Shown: positions 1 through 8,900 of the stretch, piece after piece
Layout of the letters: every line of letters begins with the position of its first letter
How positions within the stretch are numbered: position 1 is the first letter of the stretch
Assembly: GCF_009792895.1 (NCBI RefSeq)
Contig: NZ_WSSC01000002.1
Coordinates: forward strand, 434,001-498,000
Length of the DNA: 64,000 nucleotides
DNA from: Pigmentibacter ruber
GTDB lineage: Bacteria; Bdellovibrionota_B; Oligoflexia; Silvanigrellales; Silvanigrellaceae
Direction of reading: 5' to 3'
Translations under genes and position numbers: made by a program
The notes under the pieces: generated by a model
Databases searched by the model: none
The model's input: the letters and a program-made list of their open reading frames with translations, nothing else
Told to the model about the DNA's origin: nothing

Positions 1-2277
1 TAAATAATATGATGGTGAGATCAATGAACTAGATGATAAGGCTATTAAAAGACTATTTGATATGTCTCTTTGACTAATTCCAACTTGAGCAGCCTTTATT
101 CTATCAATATTAAAAAATAGTCCAGGGTAATTTAATACTTGTTTTAACGCAATATCTTCTAATCCTGGAATTAGTTTAAGATTAGTAAGTAATTTTTTTG
201 CTATATCAATAGATTTACTTAAATCTTGAGCTTCTATTTGAATGTCGATTGGAGCACTTAAACCAAAATTTAAAACTTGATTTACAATATCTGCTGGTTG
301 AAAAAATGCTTCTGACTCAGGAAAAGTATTTGCAAGCATTTTTCTAATTTTTTTCATATAGTATTGAATATTTTCATGTTCTTTTTGAAAAGAAATTAAT
401 ATTTCTGCATCCATAGGACCAAAATTATCTGTTTGAACAAAAGCTAAATTAAAGCTAACAGGAATTCCTATCATTGAATTTATTGTCTGAATTTCATTTT
501 TTGGTATAATTTCTCTTATTTTTGTTTCAATCACTCGAACCTGATTTTCTGTTTCTTCAATACGGGTTCCTGGTCTAGCTCTATAATGTAACTTTATAAT
601 TCCAGCGTCAGTTTGAGGAAAAAAGTCAGTACCTACAAAAAAAATTAATGATGATGACAGGATTAAAAAGATAAAGAAGTTTATTAAAACAAATTTCCTG
701 TATTTTAGACAAATACTTAGTATTTCACCAAATTTATCTTGAAATAATAAAAATAATTTATTAAATTTTTCAGAAAAATTTAAATTTCCATGCTCTCTTT
801 CATTTTTCAATAATATTTTTGCTAATAAAGGAACTAATGTTCTTGATAAAATGTATGAAGCTAGCATAGCTGAAACAACTGCAAGAGCTAAGGGAGCAAA
901 TAAATATTTTGCAGGTCCAGTAAGAAGAATAATAGGGAAAAAAACGATGCATATAACTAATGTTGCTGATAAAGCGGGTAGGGCTATCTGACGTGAACCT
1001 TCCATTATTGAATATATAAGAGGATTATTTTGGTTTCGTATACGGTGAATATTTTCAATAGCAACTGTAGCATCGTCAACTAACATTCCTATTGCTAAAG
1101 AAAGACCTCCCATAGTCATTATATTAATAGAATTTCCAGTGAGATAAAGAACAATAAGGGAACAAAAAATAGCAGTTGGAATAGAAGTACAAACAATAAT
1201 GACACTTCTCCAACTTCCTAGAAAAACAAGTATAACTGTTGAAACGAGGATGGAAGAAATAACTGCTTCCAGTAAAACATTTTGAATAGCTGATTTTACA
1301 AAGAAAGACTGGTCAAAATCAAGCTGCATATTTAGTTCTGGAGGTGCTAAATTAGAAATTTCTGGTAGTTTACTTTTAATAGATTGAATGACATTTAGCG
1401 TTGAAGCTTGAGCTTTTTTTAAAATATTTAAATACGATGCTCTTGCTCCATTTATTCTTACTATATTTGTTTGTTCAGCAAATGAGTCAGAAACTTTTGC
1501 AATATTACCCAATGTAACGGCTGCACCATTGATTACTTTTATCGGTATGTCATTAAATTCTTTGACGTTGAGAGGGCTTGAGTTCATTAAAATATTATAT
1601 TCATAATTATGTATTCGAGCATTTCCCGCCGGAACAATGATATTTGAAGCTTGTAAAGAATCTACAATATTTTGTGGAGAAAGTTTTTTTGCTTCTAAAA
1701 GTTCTGGTATCAGATCAATGTTTATTTGCCTTTGCTTCCCACCATATGGAGCAGGCAAAGAAATTCCTGGAATTGTATAAAGTTGAACCCGTAAAAAATT
1801 AGTTGCATAATCATAAATTTGTTCTTCTTTTAATTTGTCACTAAATAAAGTTAATTGCGCAACTGGCACATTAGAAGCATTAAATTTTAAAATAACTGGC
1901 GGAGTTATGCCAGGCGGCATTATGCGTGTTACAGTACCAGATACTGCCGAAATTTGTGAAATAGCTGATCCAATGTCAGTCCCTTCTTCAAAATATATCC
2001 GCTGAATTCCTAAGCCCTGAATTGAGGTTGATTCTAATTTTGAAATTCCATTGACAGTTGTTGTGTAAGCTCTTTCTGCTAAAAAAATGACTCTTTTTTC
2101 AACTTCATTTGGTGTTAATCCAGGGTAATTCCAAATAATATTAACAACTGGAATATCAATTACTGGAAAAATATCAACTAGCATTTTACTAATTGATATA
2201 AATCCTACAATAAAAGTAAGTATAACTCCTACAGCTATTGTGTAAGGACGTTTTAATGCTAATTCAATAATCCACAT
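1..2277 (-). CDS. RND-family efflux pump inner-membrane subunit (3' end outside window)
   Basis: Inner-membrane, proton-driven exporter of the AcrB/CzcA/MdtB superfamily. The first 759 codons are visible, starting at the ATG at 2277 (MWIIELALKRPYTIAVG), and the C-terminal part runs off the window. Family hallmarks are the N-terminal transmembrane segment followed by FPVIDIPVV, the paired aspartates of TM4 in GMLVDDATVAIENI near residue 402, which relay protons in this family, and GTDFFPQTDAG at the start of the second half. No periplasmic adaptor or outer-membrane channel gene is visible upstream; either could lie beyond the window edge. Substrate cannot be told. The first half reads more like a multidrug (HAE-type) pump than a metal exporter, but this is a judgement by eye. 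Confidence 0.93.
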   Translation of the reverse strand, partial: MWIIELALKRPYTIAVGVILTFIVGFISISKMLVDIFPVIDIPVVNIIWNYPGLTPNEVEKRVIFLAERAYTTTVNGISKLESTSIQGLGIQRIYFEEGTDIGSAISQISAVSGTVTRIMPPGITPPVILKFNASNVPVAQLTLFSDKLKEEQIYDYATNFLRVQLYTIPGISLPAPYGGKQRQINIDLIPELLEAKKLSPQNIVDSLQASNIIVPAGNARIHNYEYNILMNSSPLNVKEFNDIPIKVINGAAVTLGNIAKVSDSFAEQTNIVRINGARASYLNILKKAQASTLNVIQSIKSKLPEISNLAPPELNMQLDFDQSFFVKSAIQNVLLEAVISSILVSTVILVFLGSWRSVIIVCTSIPTAIFCSLIVLYLTGNSINIMTMGGLSLAIGMLVDDATVAIENIHRIRNQNNPLIYSIMEGSRQIALPALSATLVICIVFFPIILLTGPAKYLFAPLALAVVSAMLASYILSRTLVPLLAKILLKNEREHGNLNFSEKFNKLFLLFQDKFGEILSICLKYRKFVLINFFIFLILSSSLIFFVGTDFFPQTDAGIIKLHYRARPGTRIEETENQVRVIETKIREIIPKNEIQTINSMIGIPVSFNLAFVQTDNFGPMDAEILISFQKEHENIQYYMKKIRKMLANTFPESEAFFQPADIVNQVLNFGLSAPIDIQIEAQDLSKSIDIAKKLLTNLKLIPGLEDIALKQVLNYPGLFFNIDRIKAAQVGISQRDISNSLLIALSSSSLISPSYYL

Positions 2278-2372
2278 AGTAACCTTAAAAAAAAGCTATA
2301 TGCAAATTTTAATAATTAAATTTTTTTTATTAAATAGGTATATTTTGCAGGAGATAAAAATAATTGAAGTAA

Positions 2373-2939
2373 TTATGCCTTACTAAATTTATGAGTAATT
2401 TCTGCAATCCTTTTTCCATATAAATGAAGCGTTTTTAGATCGCTTTCAATCATGGCGTCTGCACCTTGATCTACATTAGCTTGTGCCATTGGTCCAATGG
2501 AGGAACCTAATCTATTTAAATCATTTACACTTGATTTACTTGAATTATTTCCTGGTAAAATTCCTAAAGATACCCAAATCATACCATGTTGAGCTGCAAA
2601 AACCATAAATTGTTCTAGAGTACTTAATTTATCTCCACTTTGGCTACCTGAAACAGTAAAACCTCCAGCAATTTTATCTTTCCAATCTTGTGTCATCCAA
2701 ATTTTTGAACTTTTATCCATAAAATCTTTGAATGGGGCAGAAGCACTTCCCATGTAAGTTGGTGAACCAAAAATAATTGCACTAGAATTCTTTAAAATTT
2801 CCCAATTTGAATCAATATTTGCTACTGAAATTAAATGCGCTATTGTGTTTCCTACTGATTTAACGCCTTCTAAAACTGATTTAGCGGCTTTTTCTGTATG
2901 TCCATATCCTGAATGATATACAATAGAAACTTGAGACAT
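2373..2939 (-). CDS. WrbA-like flavodoxin-fold NAD(P)H:quinone oxidoreductase
   Basis: 188-aa cytoplasmic flavoprotein. The N-terminal beta strand plus loop SIVYHSGYGHTEKAAK is the FMN-phosphate binding loop of the flavodoxin/WrbA family. IIFGSPTYMGSASAPFKDF and AAQHGMIWVSLG correspond to the other two FMN-contacting segments of WrbA. Length is close to WrbA (about 200 aa). Members reduce quinones by two electrons and protect against redox cycling. It lies 91 bp downstream of recD2 on the same strand and 95 bp upstream of the RND gene, so co-transcription is possible but not shown. The exact reductase subfamily is uncertain. Confidence 0.85.
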   Translation of the reverse strand: MSQVSIVYHSGYGHTEKAAKSVLEGVKSVGNTIAHLISVANIDSNWEILKNSSAIIFGSPTYMGSASAPFKDFMDKSSKIWMTQDWKDKIAGGFTVSGSQSGDKLSTLEQFMVFAAQHGMIWVSLGILPGNNSSKSSVNDLNRLGSSIGPMAQANVDQGADAMIESDLKTLHLYGKRIAEITHKFSKA

Positions 2940-3030
2940 ATAACCTCCACAATTAATTTTGAAGTATCATAATAATATATTAAGGTTATTTGTCAAATTT
3001 AAGGTTATATAGAATTTTAAAGCCTTTATG

Positions 3031-5340
3031 TTAGGATTTAATTAAATTGTCTAAAAAAGTATATCTTTTAATTGCATTTTGGCTAGCAACAGCTTTTTTA
3101 ATAGACCATTCCTCGCCCAAAATAATTATATATTTACTTGCTCTTGTTACTGCAGTATAAAGTAAATTTCTATCAAGCATACTATAATAAACCCCAAACA
3201 TAGGGATAATACAAAGAGGAAACTCAGATCCTTGTGATTTATGCACAGTCATAGCGTAACAAAGTTGTAAATCATCAATATCGTCATCTTCATATGTTAC
3301 TGTCTTATCACTAAATTCTATTATGACTTCAAGTTTATCTTTTGTTTTAATGATTGTTTTACAATAACCAAGGTCACCATTAAATACATCTAATTCATAG
3401 TTATTTTTTGTTTGAATGACCTTGTCACCTTCACGAAGTATTCCCCCAAAATTTAAAGAACATTCTTTTTTATTTTCATGGGGTGGATTGAGAAAGTTTT
3501 GCATTACTTTATTTATATTTTCTTGACCTACTTCTGTTTTTCGCATTGGCACTAATATTTGAACATTTTTTACAGGATCAAGATTATAAATATTAGGTAT
3601 CGTATCGGATAAAAAAGTTTGTAAAAGATCAAAAAAAGTCTGAGTTGAACAAGGAATAAATGCAATTGGCTCAGCAGACGCAAAAACTGGTGAATAGCTT
3701 ACAAATTTAAAGTTTGGCTTATTCCCAGAGATGATTTCTCTAGCTGCTAATGGAATTGGGCTTTCAGAACTTTGGCGAAATATTTTTGTTAAACGTGCTA
3801 TTGGAACTTTGTTAGATTTAATAATATCTCTTAAGCAATTTCCAGCACCAACACTAGGTAATTGATCTACATCACCAACTAAAATTAATCTCCTATTAGG
3901 GCCGAGTGAAGAAAGTAACGAATGAAATAAATCAAGGCTAAGCATTGAGCTTTCATCGATAATGACAACATTAAAATTGTCTAGTGCGTTTGTATTTCCT
4001 TCAAGTTCTTCAATTATATTTACTTGTTCCTCTTTTTTTCTGCCTAGCCCAAGTAATTTGTGTAAGGTACTTGCGTGCTCTCCGATGGAATGAGTCATTC
4101 TTTTTGCTGCAAGACCTGTTGGGGCACATAAGGCCACTTTTCGATTTAAAGCTCTTTGAATTCCATATATTGCTTTTAGAACAAAAGTTTTTCCACATCC
4201 AGGTCCACCTGTAAGAACCATTATGCGAGAATCTAGACTCATTCTTACTGCTGTTTGTTGCTCATCAGAAAGTTTATCCCATGGTAAATTAGGGAATAAT
4301 TCATCAATTTTTTTCTCACCAGAATCTAATTCTTTTAAAATTTGTTGCTCTTTGTATTCAGTAGAAATACTTTTAGTAAGTAAACTAGAGATAAATCCAG
4401 CGACTTCGTCTTCCATTTTTATTACCTCAGGTAAATAAAATAGGACTTCATTTTGAATATTATTAAATACTGTTGTATCGCGAATGATAAAACTTTCATT
4501 TTTTATTTCACGATTTTTTTTAAATATTTGCCTTAAATGATCTAAAACAAATTCACGAGAAAAAACAGGATTCAATTTCACTCCAAGTATATCTCTGGCT
4601 TTATCTATCAAGAGATCTCTGGGTAAACAACAGTGACCGTCATCCTGAGCGACTTCTAATGTATAGACAAATGCTGCTTCCATTCGAAAGGGAGATGTTG
4701 GTGGAACTCCTAATTTTTCAGCAATTGCATCTGCTCTCTTAAAGCCTACTTGTCTAAAATCAGCTATTAAGCGATAAGGATTTTCTTTTAAATTATTTAA
4801 AGAAAGTGCACCGTATTTCTCATAAATTCTTTCTGCAAATTTTGGCGGAATATTATGTTCATGAAGAAATATCATAACACTTCGATAAACTTCATCGGTG
4901 ATCATAGAAGTAATCACATTTTCAGCTGTTTTTTTTCTTTTTGAGCCGAAAAAAGTATATATTTTTTCTTTGTCTTCCTTACAAATTTGTACTAAAGTTT
5001 CAATATCTTTAATGTTTAAGGCTTCAACAAGCTTTAGAGCGGTTGTTTCTCCCACTCCTTTAACGTTATTTGCCAGATAAGGGGCGATTCCTTTGGCCTC
5101 TGAAGGTCTTGCCGCTTCTGAGTAGATAGCGACAAAAGATTCTCCATACTTTGGGTTGTTTTCCCAGTTCCCTATAAGCCTATATTTCTGTCTAGAATCA
5201 GCTTTTTGGGAAAGGAAAATCTTTCCAGAGGCTCTAAATCGCTTAGCGGTTTGTGGATCAATGAAATCAGCTACCCTAAAATCCCCCCTATCGTTTTCAA
5301 AGATAATTTTTGCTAGGACCCCTACAACTTCTTGCGACAC
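3031..5340 (-). CDS. recD2: RecD2-type ATP-dependent 5'-3' DNA helicase
   Basis: 769-aa SF1B helicase of the RecD2 group, found in bacteria without a RecBCD partner role for it. The N-terminal third carries the OB-like start and helix-hairpin-helix motifs (GIAPYLANNVKGVGETTA near residues 84-101). Walker A is LTGGPGCGKTF near residue 377, Walker B is VVIIDESSML, then LVGDVDQLPSVGAG (motif III) and YAMTVHKSQGSEF plus LLYTAVTRA (motifs V and VI) near the C-terminus. It probably acts in mismatch or recombinational repair. No recB or recC gene is nearby, which supports RecD2 rather than RecD. Confidence 0.93.
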   Translation of the reverse strand: MSQEVVGVLAKIIFENDRGDFRVADFIDPQTAKRFRASGKIFLSQKADSRQKYRLIGNWENNPKYGESFVAIYSEAARPSEAKGIAPYLANNVKGVGETTALKLVEALNIKDIETLVQICKEDKEKIYTFFGSKRKKTAENVITSMITDEVYRSVMIFLHEHNIPPKFAERIYEKYGALSLNNLKENPYRLIADFRQVGFKRADAIAEKLGVPPTSPFRMEAAFVYTLEVAQDDGHCCLPRDLLIDKARDILGVKLNPVFSREFVLDHLRQIFKKNREIKNESFIIRDTTVFNNIQNEVLFYLPEVIKMEDEVAGFISSLLTKSISTEYKEQQILKELDSGEKKIDELFPNLPWDKLSDEQQTAVRMSLDSRIMVLTGGPGCGKTFVLKAIYGIQRALNRKVALCAPTGLAAKRMTHSIGEHASTLHKLLGLGRKKEEQVNIIEELEGNTNALDNFNVVIIDESSMLSLDLFHSLLSSLGPNRRLILVGDVDQLPSVGAGNCLRDIIKSNKVPIARLTKIFRQSSESPIPLAAREIISGNKPNFKFVSYSPVFASAEPIAFIPCSTQTFFDLLQTFLSDTIPNIYNLDPVKNVQILVPMRKTEVGQENINKVMQNFLNPPHENKKECSLNFGGILREGDKVIQTKNNYELDVFNGDLGYCKTIIKTKDKLEVIIEFSDKTVTYEDDDIDDLQLCYAMTVHKSQGSEFPLCIIPMFGVYYSMLDRNLLYTAVTRASKYIIILGEEWSIKKAVASQNAIKRYTFLDNLIKS

Positions 5341-5452
5341 TATAACCTCATGATTTTACTTATTTTTAAAAAAAATAAGGGCATTCTTAAAAAAATCAGA
5401 ATCTGAGCTTGCACTTAATTTTTTTCTGTGGCAAGTATCGTTTCACTGAGTT

Positions 5453-5527
5453 CGGGGGTTAGCGCAGTGGTAGCGCATCTGTCTTGGGAGCAGAGGGTCG
5501 CGAGTTCGAATCCCGCACCCCCGACCA
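5453..5527 (+). tRNA. tRNA-Pro (anticodon TGG), CCA encoded
   Basis: Cloverleaf folded by eye. The acceptor stem CGGGGGT pairs with ACCCCCG, the discriminator is A, and CCA is genomically encoded at 5525-5527. The D stem is GCGC/GCGC, the anticodon stem is TCTGT/GCAGA, and the loop CTTGGGA has TGG in the anticodon position. The T loop is TTCGAAT. The T stem (GCGAG/CCCGC) has one A-C mismatch. Starting with C1 is typical of bacterial tRNA-Pro. It stands alone, convergent with the NRPS gene that ends 10 bp downstream. Confidence 0.95.
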
Positions 5528-5536
5528 TTTTTAATC

Positions 5537-8500
5537 TCAGCTATCTTTCATTATCTTATCTGCAATTTTTTCGACTGTTCTAAGTTTATAAATCAAAGAA
5601 ATATCTACATTGTAAGTCTTATGCATTTTTGCAATTAGCTGAATAGCTTTGATTGAGTTACCACCTAATGAAAAAAAGTCATCTGTTGTATTTATATTCT
5701 GGATTTGCAGTATTTCTTTAAAATAGTTACTAATTTTTTCCTCATATTCGTTTTTTGGAGGCAAAAACTCTTTTTGTACAGTTAAAGAATCGGTTGGTAT
5801 CTTTAATGCTTTTATGTCGGTTTTTCCATTATAATTTAACGGTATTTTTTCTATTTGAATTATAATTTTAGGTAACATATATTCTGGCAATTGAAGCCTT
5901 AGAAATTGTTTTAAATCATCAATGATTATTTTATCTTTGGCTTCTATGTATGCGCATAAATATTTATGTCCAGTGGTATCGTCGTAAGCAACAACTGCTG
6001 CATTTAAGATGGTATTGAAAGATAATAACTGCTTTTCAATTTCTGAGAGTTCTATTCTGTATCCAGATATTTTGACTTGTGAATCCATCCTACCTGATAT
6101 TAATATGTTGTTGTCAATTAACTTTTTTCCAATATCACCAGTTCTATAAAGTCTTTCATTAGTTACATCTTTGTCTTGATAAAATGGATTTGATATAAAT
6201 TTTTCATTAGTCAGATCTGTTCTGTTTATATATCCTTTAGCTAGAGCTCTGCCACCAATATATATCTCTCCAGGCATTTCATATAGGCAAGGATTTAACT
6301 CTTTATCTAAGATGTATACTTCCACATTTTCTATAGGTTTTCCAATAGGTATATTTTCTTCATACTTTTCAACATTGTAAGTAGTAACAAATACTGTTGC
6401 TTCAGTAGGTCCATAGGCATTGACTAAATTGTATTTATTTTTTTTAAATGCTTTTAATTTTTCTCCTCCAGTTACTAAAGTTTTTAAAGAAAAATTTTCT
6501 AATTCCATAAATATTTCAGCTATTTTTGTTGTTAAAAATGCAAATGTAATATTATTTTTGTGAAAAAATTCATTTAGTTTATTGACATTATAGCGAGTTT
6601 TATCAGGAACAAAATATAGAGTGCACCCATTTAGTAGAGAAATAAAAATTTCAATGACAGAAGCATCAAAGCTAAAAGATGAATACTTTGAAATATTGTC
6701 ATTTTCTGTAATATTAAATTGATTTTTACAGTTCTCCATTAAATTTAATAAACTTTCTTGATTAACTAACACACCTTTAGGATAACCTGTTGAACCTGAG
6801 GTATAAATAACATAAGTTGGTTGATTAGTTATATTCTTATTACTATTTAAATTAAAATTATCTTCTATCGAATATATTTTATCATCTTCTAAGTCATAAA
6901 AATCTTTTTTAGAAGAAAGAAAATTTGAATATTTTTTTAAGCTTAAAATAGTTGTTACATTGCTGTCATTTAAAATATATTCAATTCTATCTTTGGGAGT
7001 ATCTGGGGATATTGGCAAGTAAGTATTTCCTGATTTTAAAACACCTAAAATACCAACTAACATTTCTATTTTATTATCAATCAAAATAGCGACTGTCTTC
7101 TTAGTAATATTTTTCTGTTTGAGGAAATTTCCTAGTTTATCAGATTTTTCATTTAAAACTTTATATGTTATTTTATTATTATTCTCAACGGCAGCGTACT
7201 TATTAGGAAATTTTTCTACTACACTTTTAAATAAATCGGAAATATTATTCTGCATATTAATACTTAATTTTGATGTGTTTCTTTTTAATAGATTTTCTCT
7301 TTCTTCTTCAAAAAGTATATCAATATATTGGAATTTTTTTTCAGGATTAATGATTAATTTTTTTACAAAATTTGTAAATCTTTTAGATAAACTACAAGCT
7401 ATATTTTTGGGTAGAATGTTTTCAAAGCACTCGGAAAGAAAGTGCAAAGTTTCTTCAGTTTTAACATACCGCATTCCTAAACTTGAATTAGCCATTTGTG
7501 GAAAAGTCGTTCCATCTAAAGAAAAATTTAGTAATTGTAAATTTCTAAGTTTTGCAAAGCCTGAATATGCAAAATGACTTAATTTACTGTCATTTTTGTC
7601 AAAAATATCAACAGGGCTAATGTGGTGAAGTTTTTTCAAAAAAGGTAGTTGATTTTTTACACCTTTGATAACATTTTCTATATTTGTATTCTTATTATAA
7701 ACAAAAGGAAAATAGATATTATTTAGCATACATCCAGAAACTTCTTTGTTATTTCTAATATTTACTGGATAATTCGTTATACAATAATCTTTATTTAATA
7801 GTTTTGTTTCAAAAATACACCAGCATACTAAAAGGAAGTTAAATAAACTAATTTCTGATTTTTCTGTAAATTTTTTTAATTCTATAAACTCTAATTGGTT
7901 TAAAGAAAATTTAGAAGTGTATACTTCTGCATTATCTTTTATAAGTATTTTTTCATTTTTTGATGAAATTTCACCCAATAAATTAGAATATCTTACAATA
8001 TCTTTTTCTTTTAAATTAGATTCATTTTTATTTAAAATTAAAAATGAATTCATATGTGATTCTGTGCTTTCTTCTGTAATATTTCCTTCATTATATAAGC
8101 AGCTTAGGTCTGTAATGAATTTATCTAAAGATGTACCATCAATTATTGAATGGTGTATGTTAAATACTATTTCAAAATTATTATCGTATTTTTTCTTTAT
8201 AAATCCTACTTTAATCAATGATTCATTGTGAAGATCATGTTTTATATTTTTTATTTTAGATACCAAAGATTTAAAATCTTTTTCACTATTTGCTTCTATT
8301 TCATAAAAAGTTGGAGTTAAATAGTCATGAATATAGTATTTTACTTCATTATTTTTAAATCCAAAATTTGCTCTTAATGCTGGTCTCAATTCTATAAGTT
8401 TTAATATACATGATTTTAATTTTTCAACCGATATTCCATTTGGTAAGCTATAAGAAAAACAAACGTTGTAGTTTGTATTGTTTTCATCAATTTTCCAAGA

Positions 8501-8548
8501 ATAGTAATAAGGTAATAAAATTTTAGGAGCAACGATTTCTCTTTTCAT
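5537..8548 (-). CDS. Single-module nonribosomal peptide synthetase (C-A-PCP), no thioesterase
   Basis: 1003-aa enzyme. Residues 1 to about 420 form a condensation domain with intact HHSIIDG at 132-138. About 430 to 910 is an adenylation domain with YTSGSTGYPKGV (A3), NAYGPTEATVF (A5), YIGGRALAKGY (A6), YRTGDIG (A7), GRMDSQVKISGYRIELSE (A8) and the NYNGKTD lysine (A10). The C-terminus is a carrier protein whose FFSLGGNSI serine (about 965) takes phosphopantetheine. There is no thioesterase, reductase or second module. Aligning by eye to GrsA gives a ten-residue pocket code of D-A-I-F-V-G-A-V-F-K, suggesting a hydrophobic amino acid, with low certainty. No partner module, MbtH or phosphopantetheinyl transferase is in the window. 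Confidence 0.92.
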   Translation of the reverse strand: MKREIVAPKILLPYYYSWKIDENNTNYNVCFSYSLPNGISVEKLKSCILKLIELRPALRANFGFKNNEVKYYIHDYLTPTFYEIEANSEKDFKSLVSKIKNIKHDLHNESLIKVGFIKKKYDNNFEIVFNIHHSIIDGTSLDKFITDLSCLYNEGNITEESTESHMNSFLILNKNESNLKEKDIVRYSNLLGEISSKNEKILIKDNAEVYTSKFSLNQLEFIELKKFTEKSEISLFNFLLVCWCIFETKLLNKDYCITNYPVNIRNNKEVSGCMLNNIYFPFVYNKNTNIENVIKGVKNQLPFLKKLHHISPVDIFDKNDSKLSHFAYSGFAKLRNLQLLNFSLDGTTFPQMANSSLGMRYVKTEETLHFLSECFENILPKNIACSLSKRFTNFVKKLIINPEKKFQYIDILFEEERENLLKRNTSKLSINMQNNISDLFKSVVEKFPNKYAAVENNNKITYKVLNEKSDKLGNFLKQKNITKKTVAILIDNKIEMLVGILGVLKSGNTYLPISPDTPKDRIEYILNDSNVTTILSLKKYSNFLSSKKDFYDLEDDKIYSIEDNFNLNSNKNITNQPTYVIYTSGSTGYPKGVLVNQESLLNLMENCKNQFNITENDNISKYSSFSFDASVIEIFISLLNGCTLYFVPDKTRYNVNKLNEFFHKNNITFAFLTTKIAEIFMELENFSLKTLVTGGEKLKAFKKNKYNLVNAYGPTEATVFVTTYNVEKYEENIPIGKPIENVEVYILDKELNPCLYEMPGEIYIGGRALAKGYINRTDLTNEKFISNPFYQDKDVTNERLYRTGDIGKKLIDNNILISGRMDSQVKISGYRIELSEIEKQLLSFNTILNAAVVAYDDTTGHKYLCAYIEAKDKIIIDDLKQFLRLQLPEYMLPKIIIQIEKIPLNYNGKTDIKALKIPTDSLTVQKEFLPPKNEYEEKISNYFKEILQIQNINTTDDFFSLGGNSIKAIQLIAKMHKTYNVDISLIYKLRTVEKIADKIMKDS

Positions 8549-8900
8549 TGCAATACTCCTTTTTATTAATATATAAAATTAATAAAGTTTATATTAAAGA
8601 TATTTTAATTTATATAACGATAAAACCTTCGTAACAAATTATTTCAAATAAAGCAAATAAATAATAAATTTTTTTAAAGTTTTCAATTTTTATAAAAAAA
8701 ATAATTTTATAAAAATTTTTAAAAATACTCATTAAATTTTATATAAAAATATGTTTTTTTGCTTAGATAAGAATTCCAAAATTTAAAATGATCTTTTTTT
8801 TCTTCAGAAAAATTTATGATCCAAATTATTTTTGGAGTTATTTTAAAGAATTAAAAATCTTTTTTGCCAAATTCGCAACTTATTAAATATGTTAAACTAT
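8549..8900. other. AT-rich intergenic spacer upstream of the NRPS gene
   Basis: 352 bp between two minus-strand genes. It must hold the NRPS promoter and the 3' end of the ceramidase-like transcript's upstream neighbour, but poly-A/T runs make any promoter call unreliable. The only open frame I noticed is a 33-codon Phe/Lys-rich stretch on the plus strand from 8788, which looks like base-composition noise. No RNA structure or repeat was recognised. Confidence 0.5.

Noticed and set aside
8788-8889. 33-codon plus-strand open frame in the NRPS upstream spacer
   Set aside because: Phe/Lys/Ile-rich composition matches the local AT bias, there is no ribosome-binding site, and it opposes the neighbouring transcripts.
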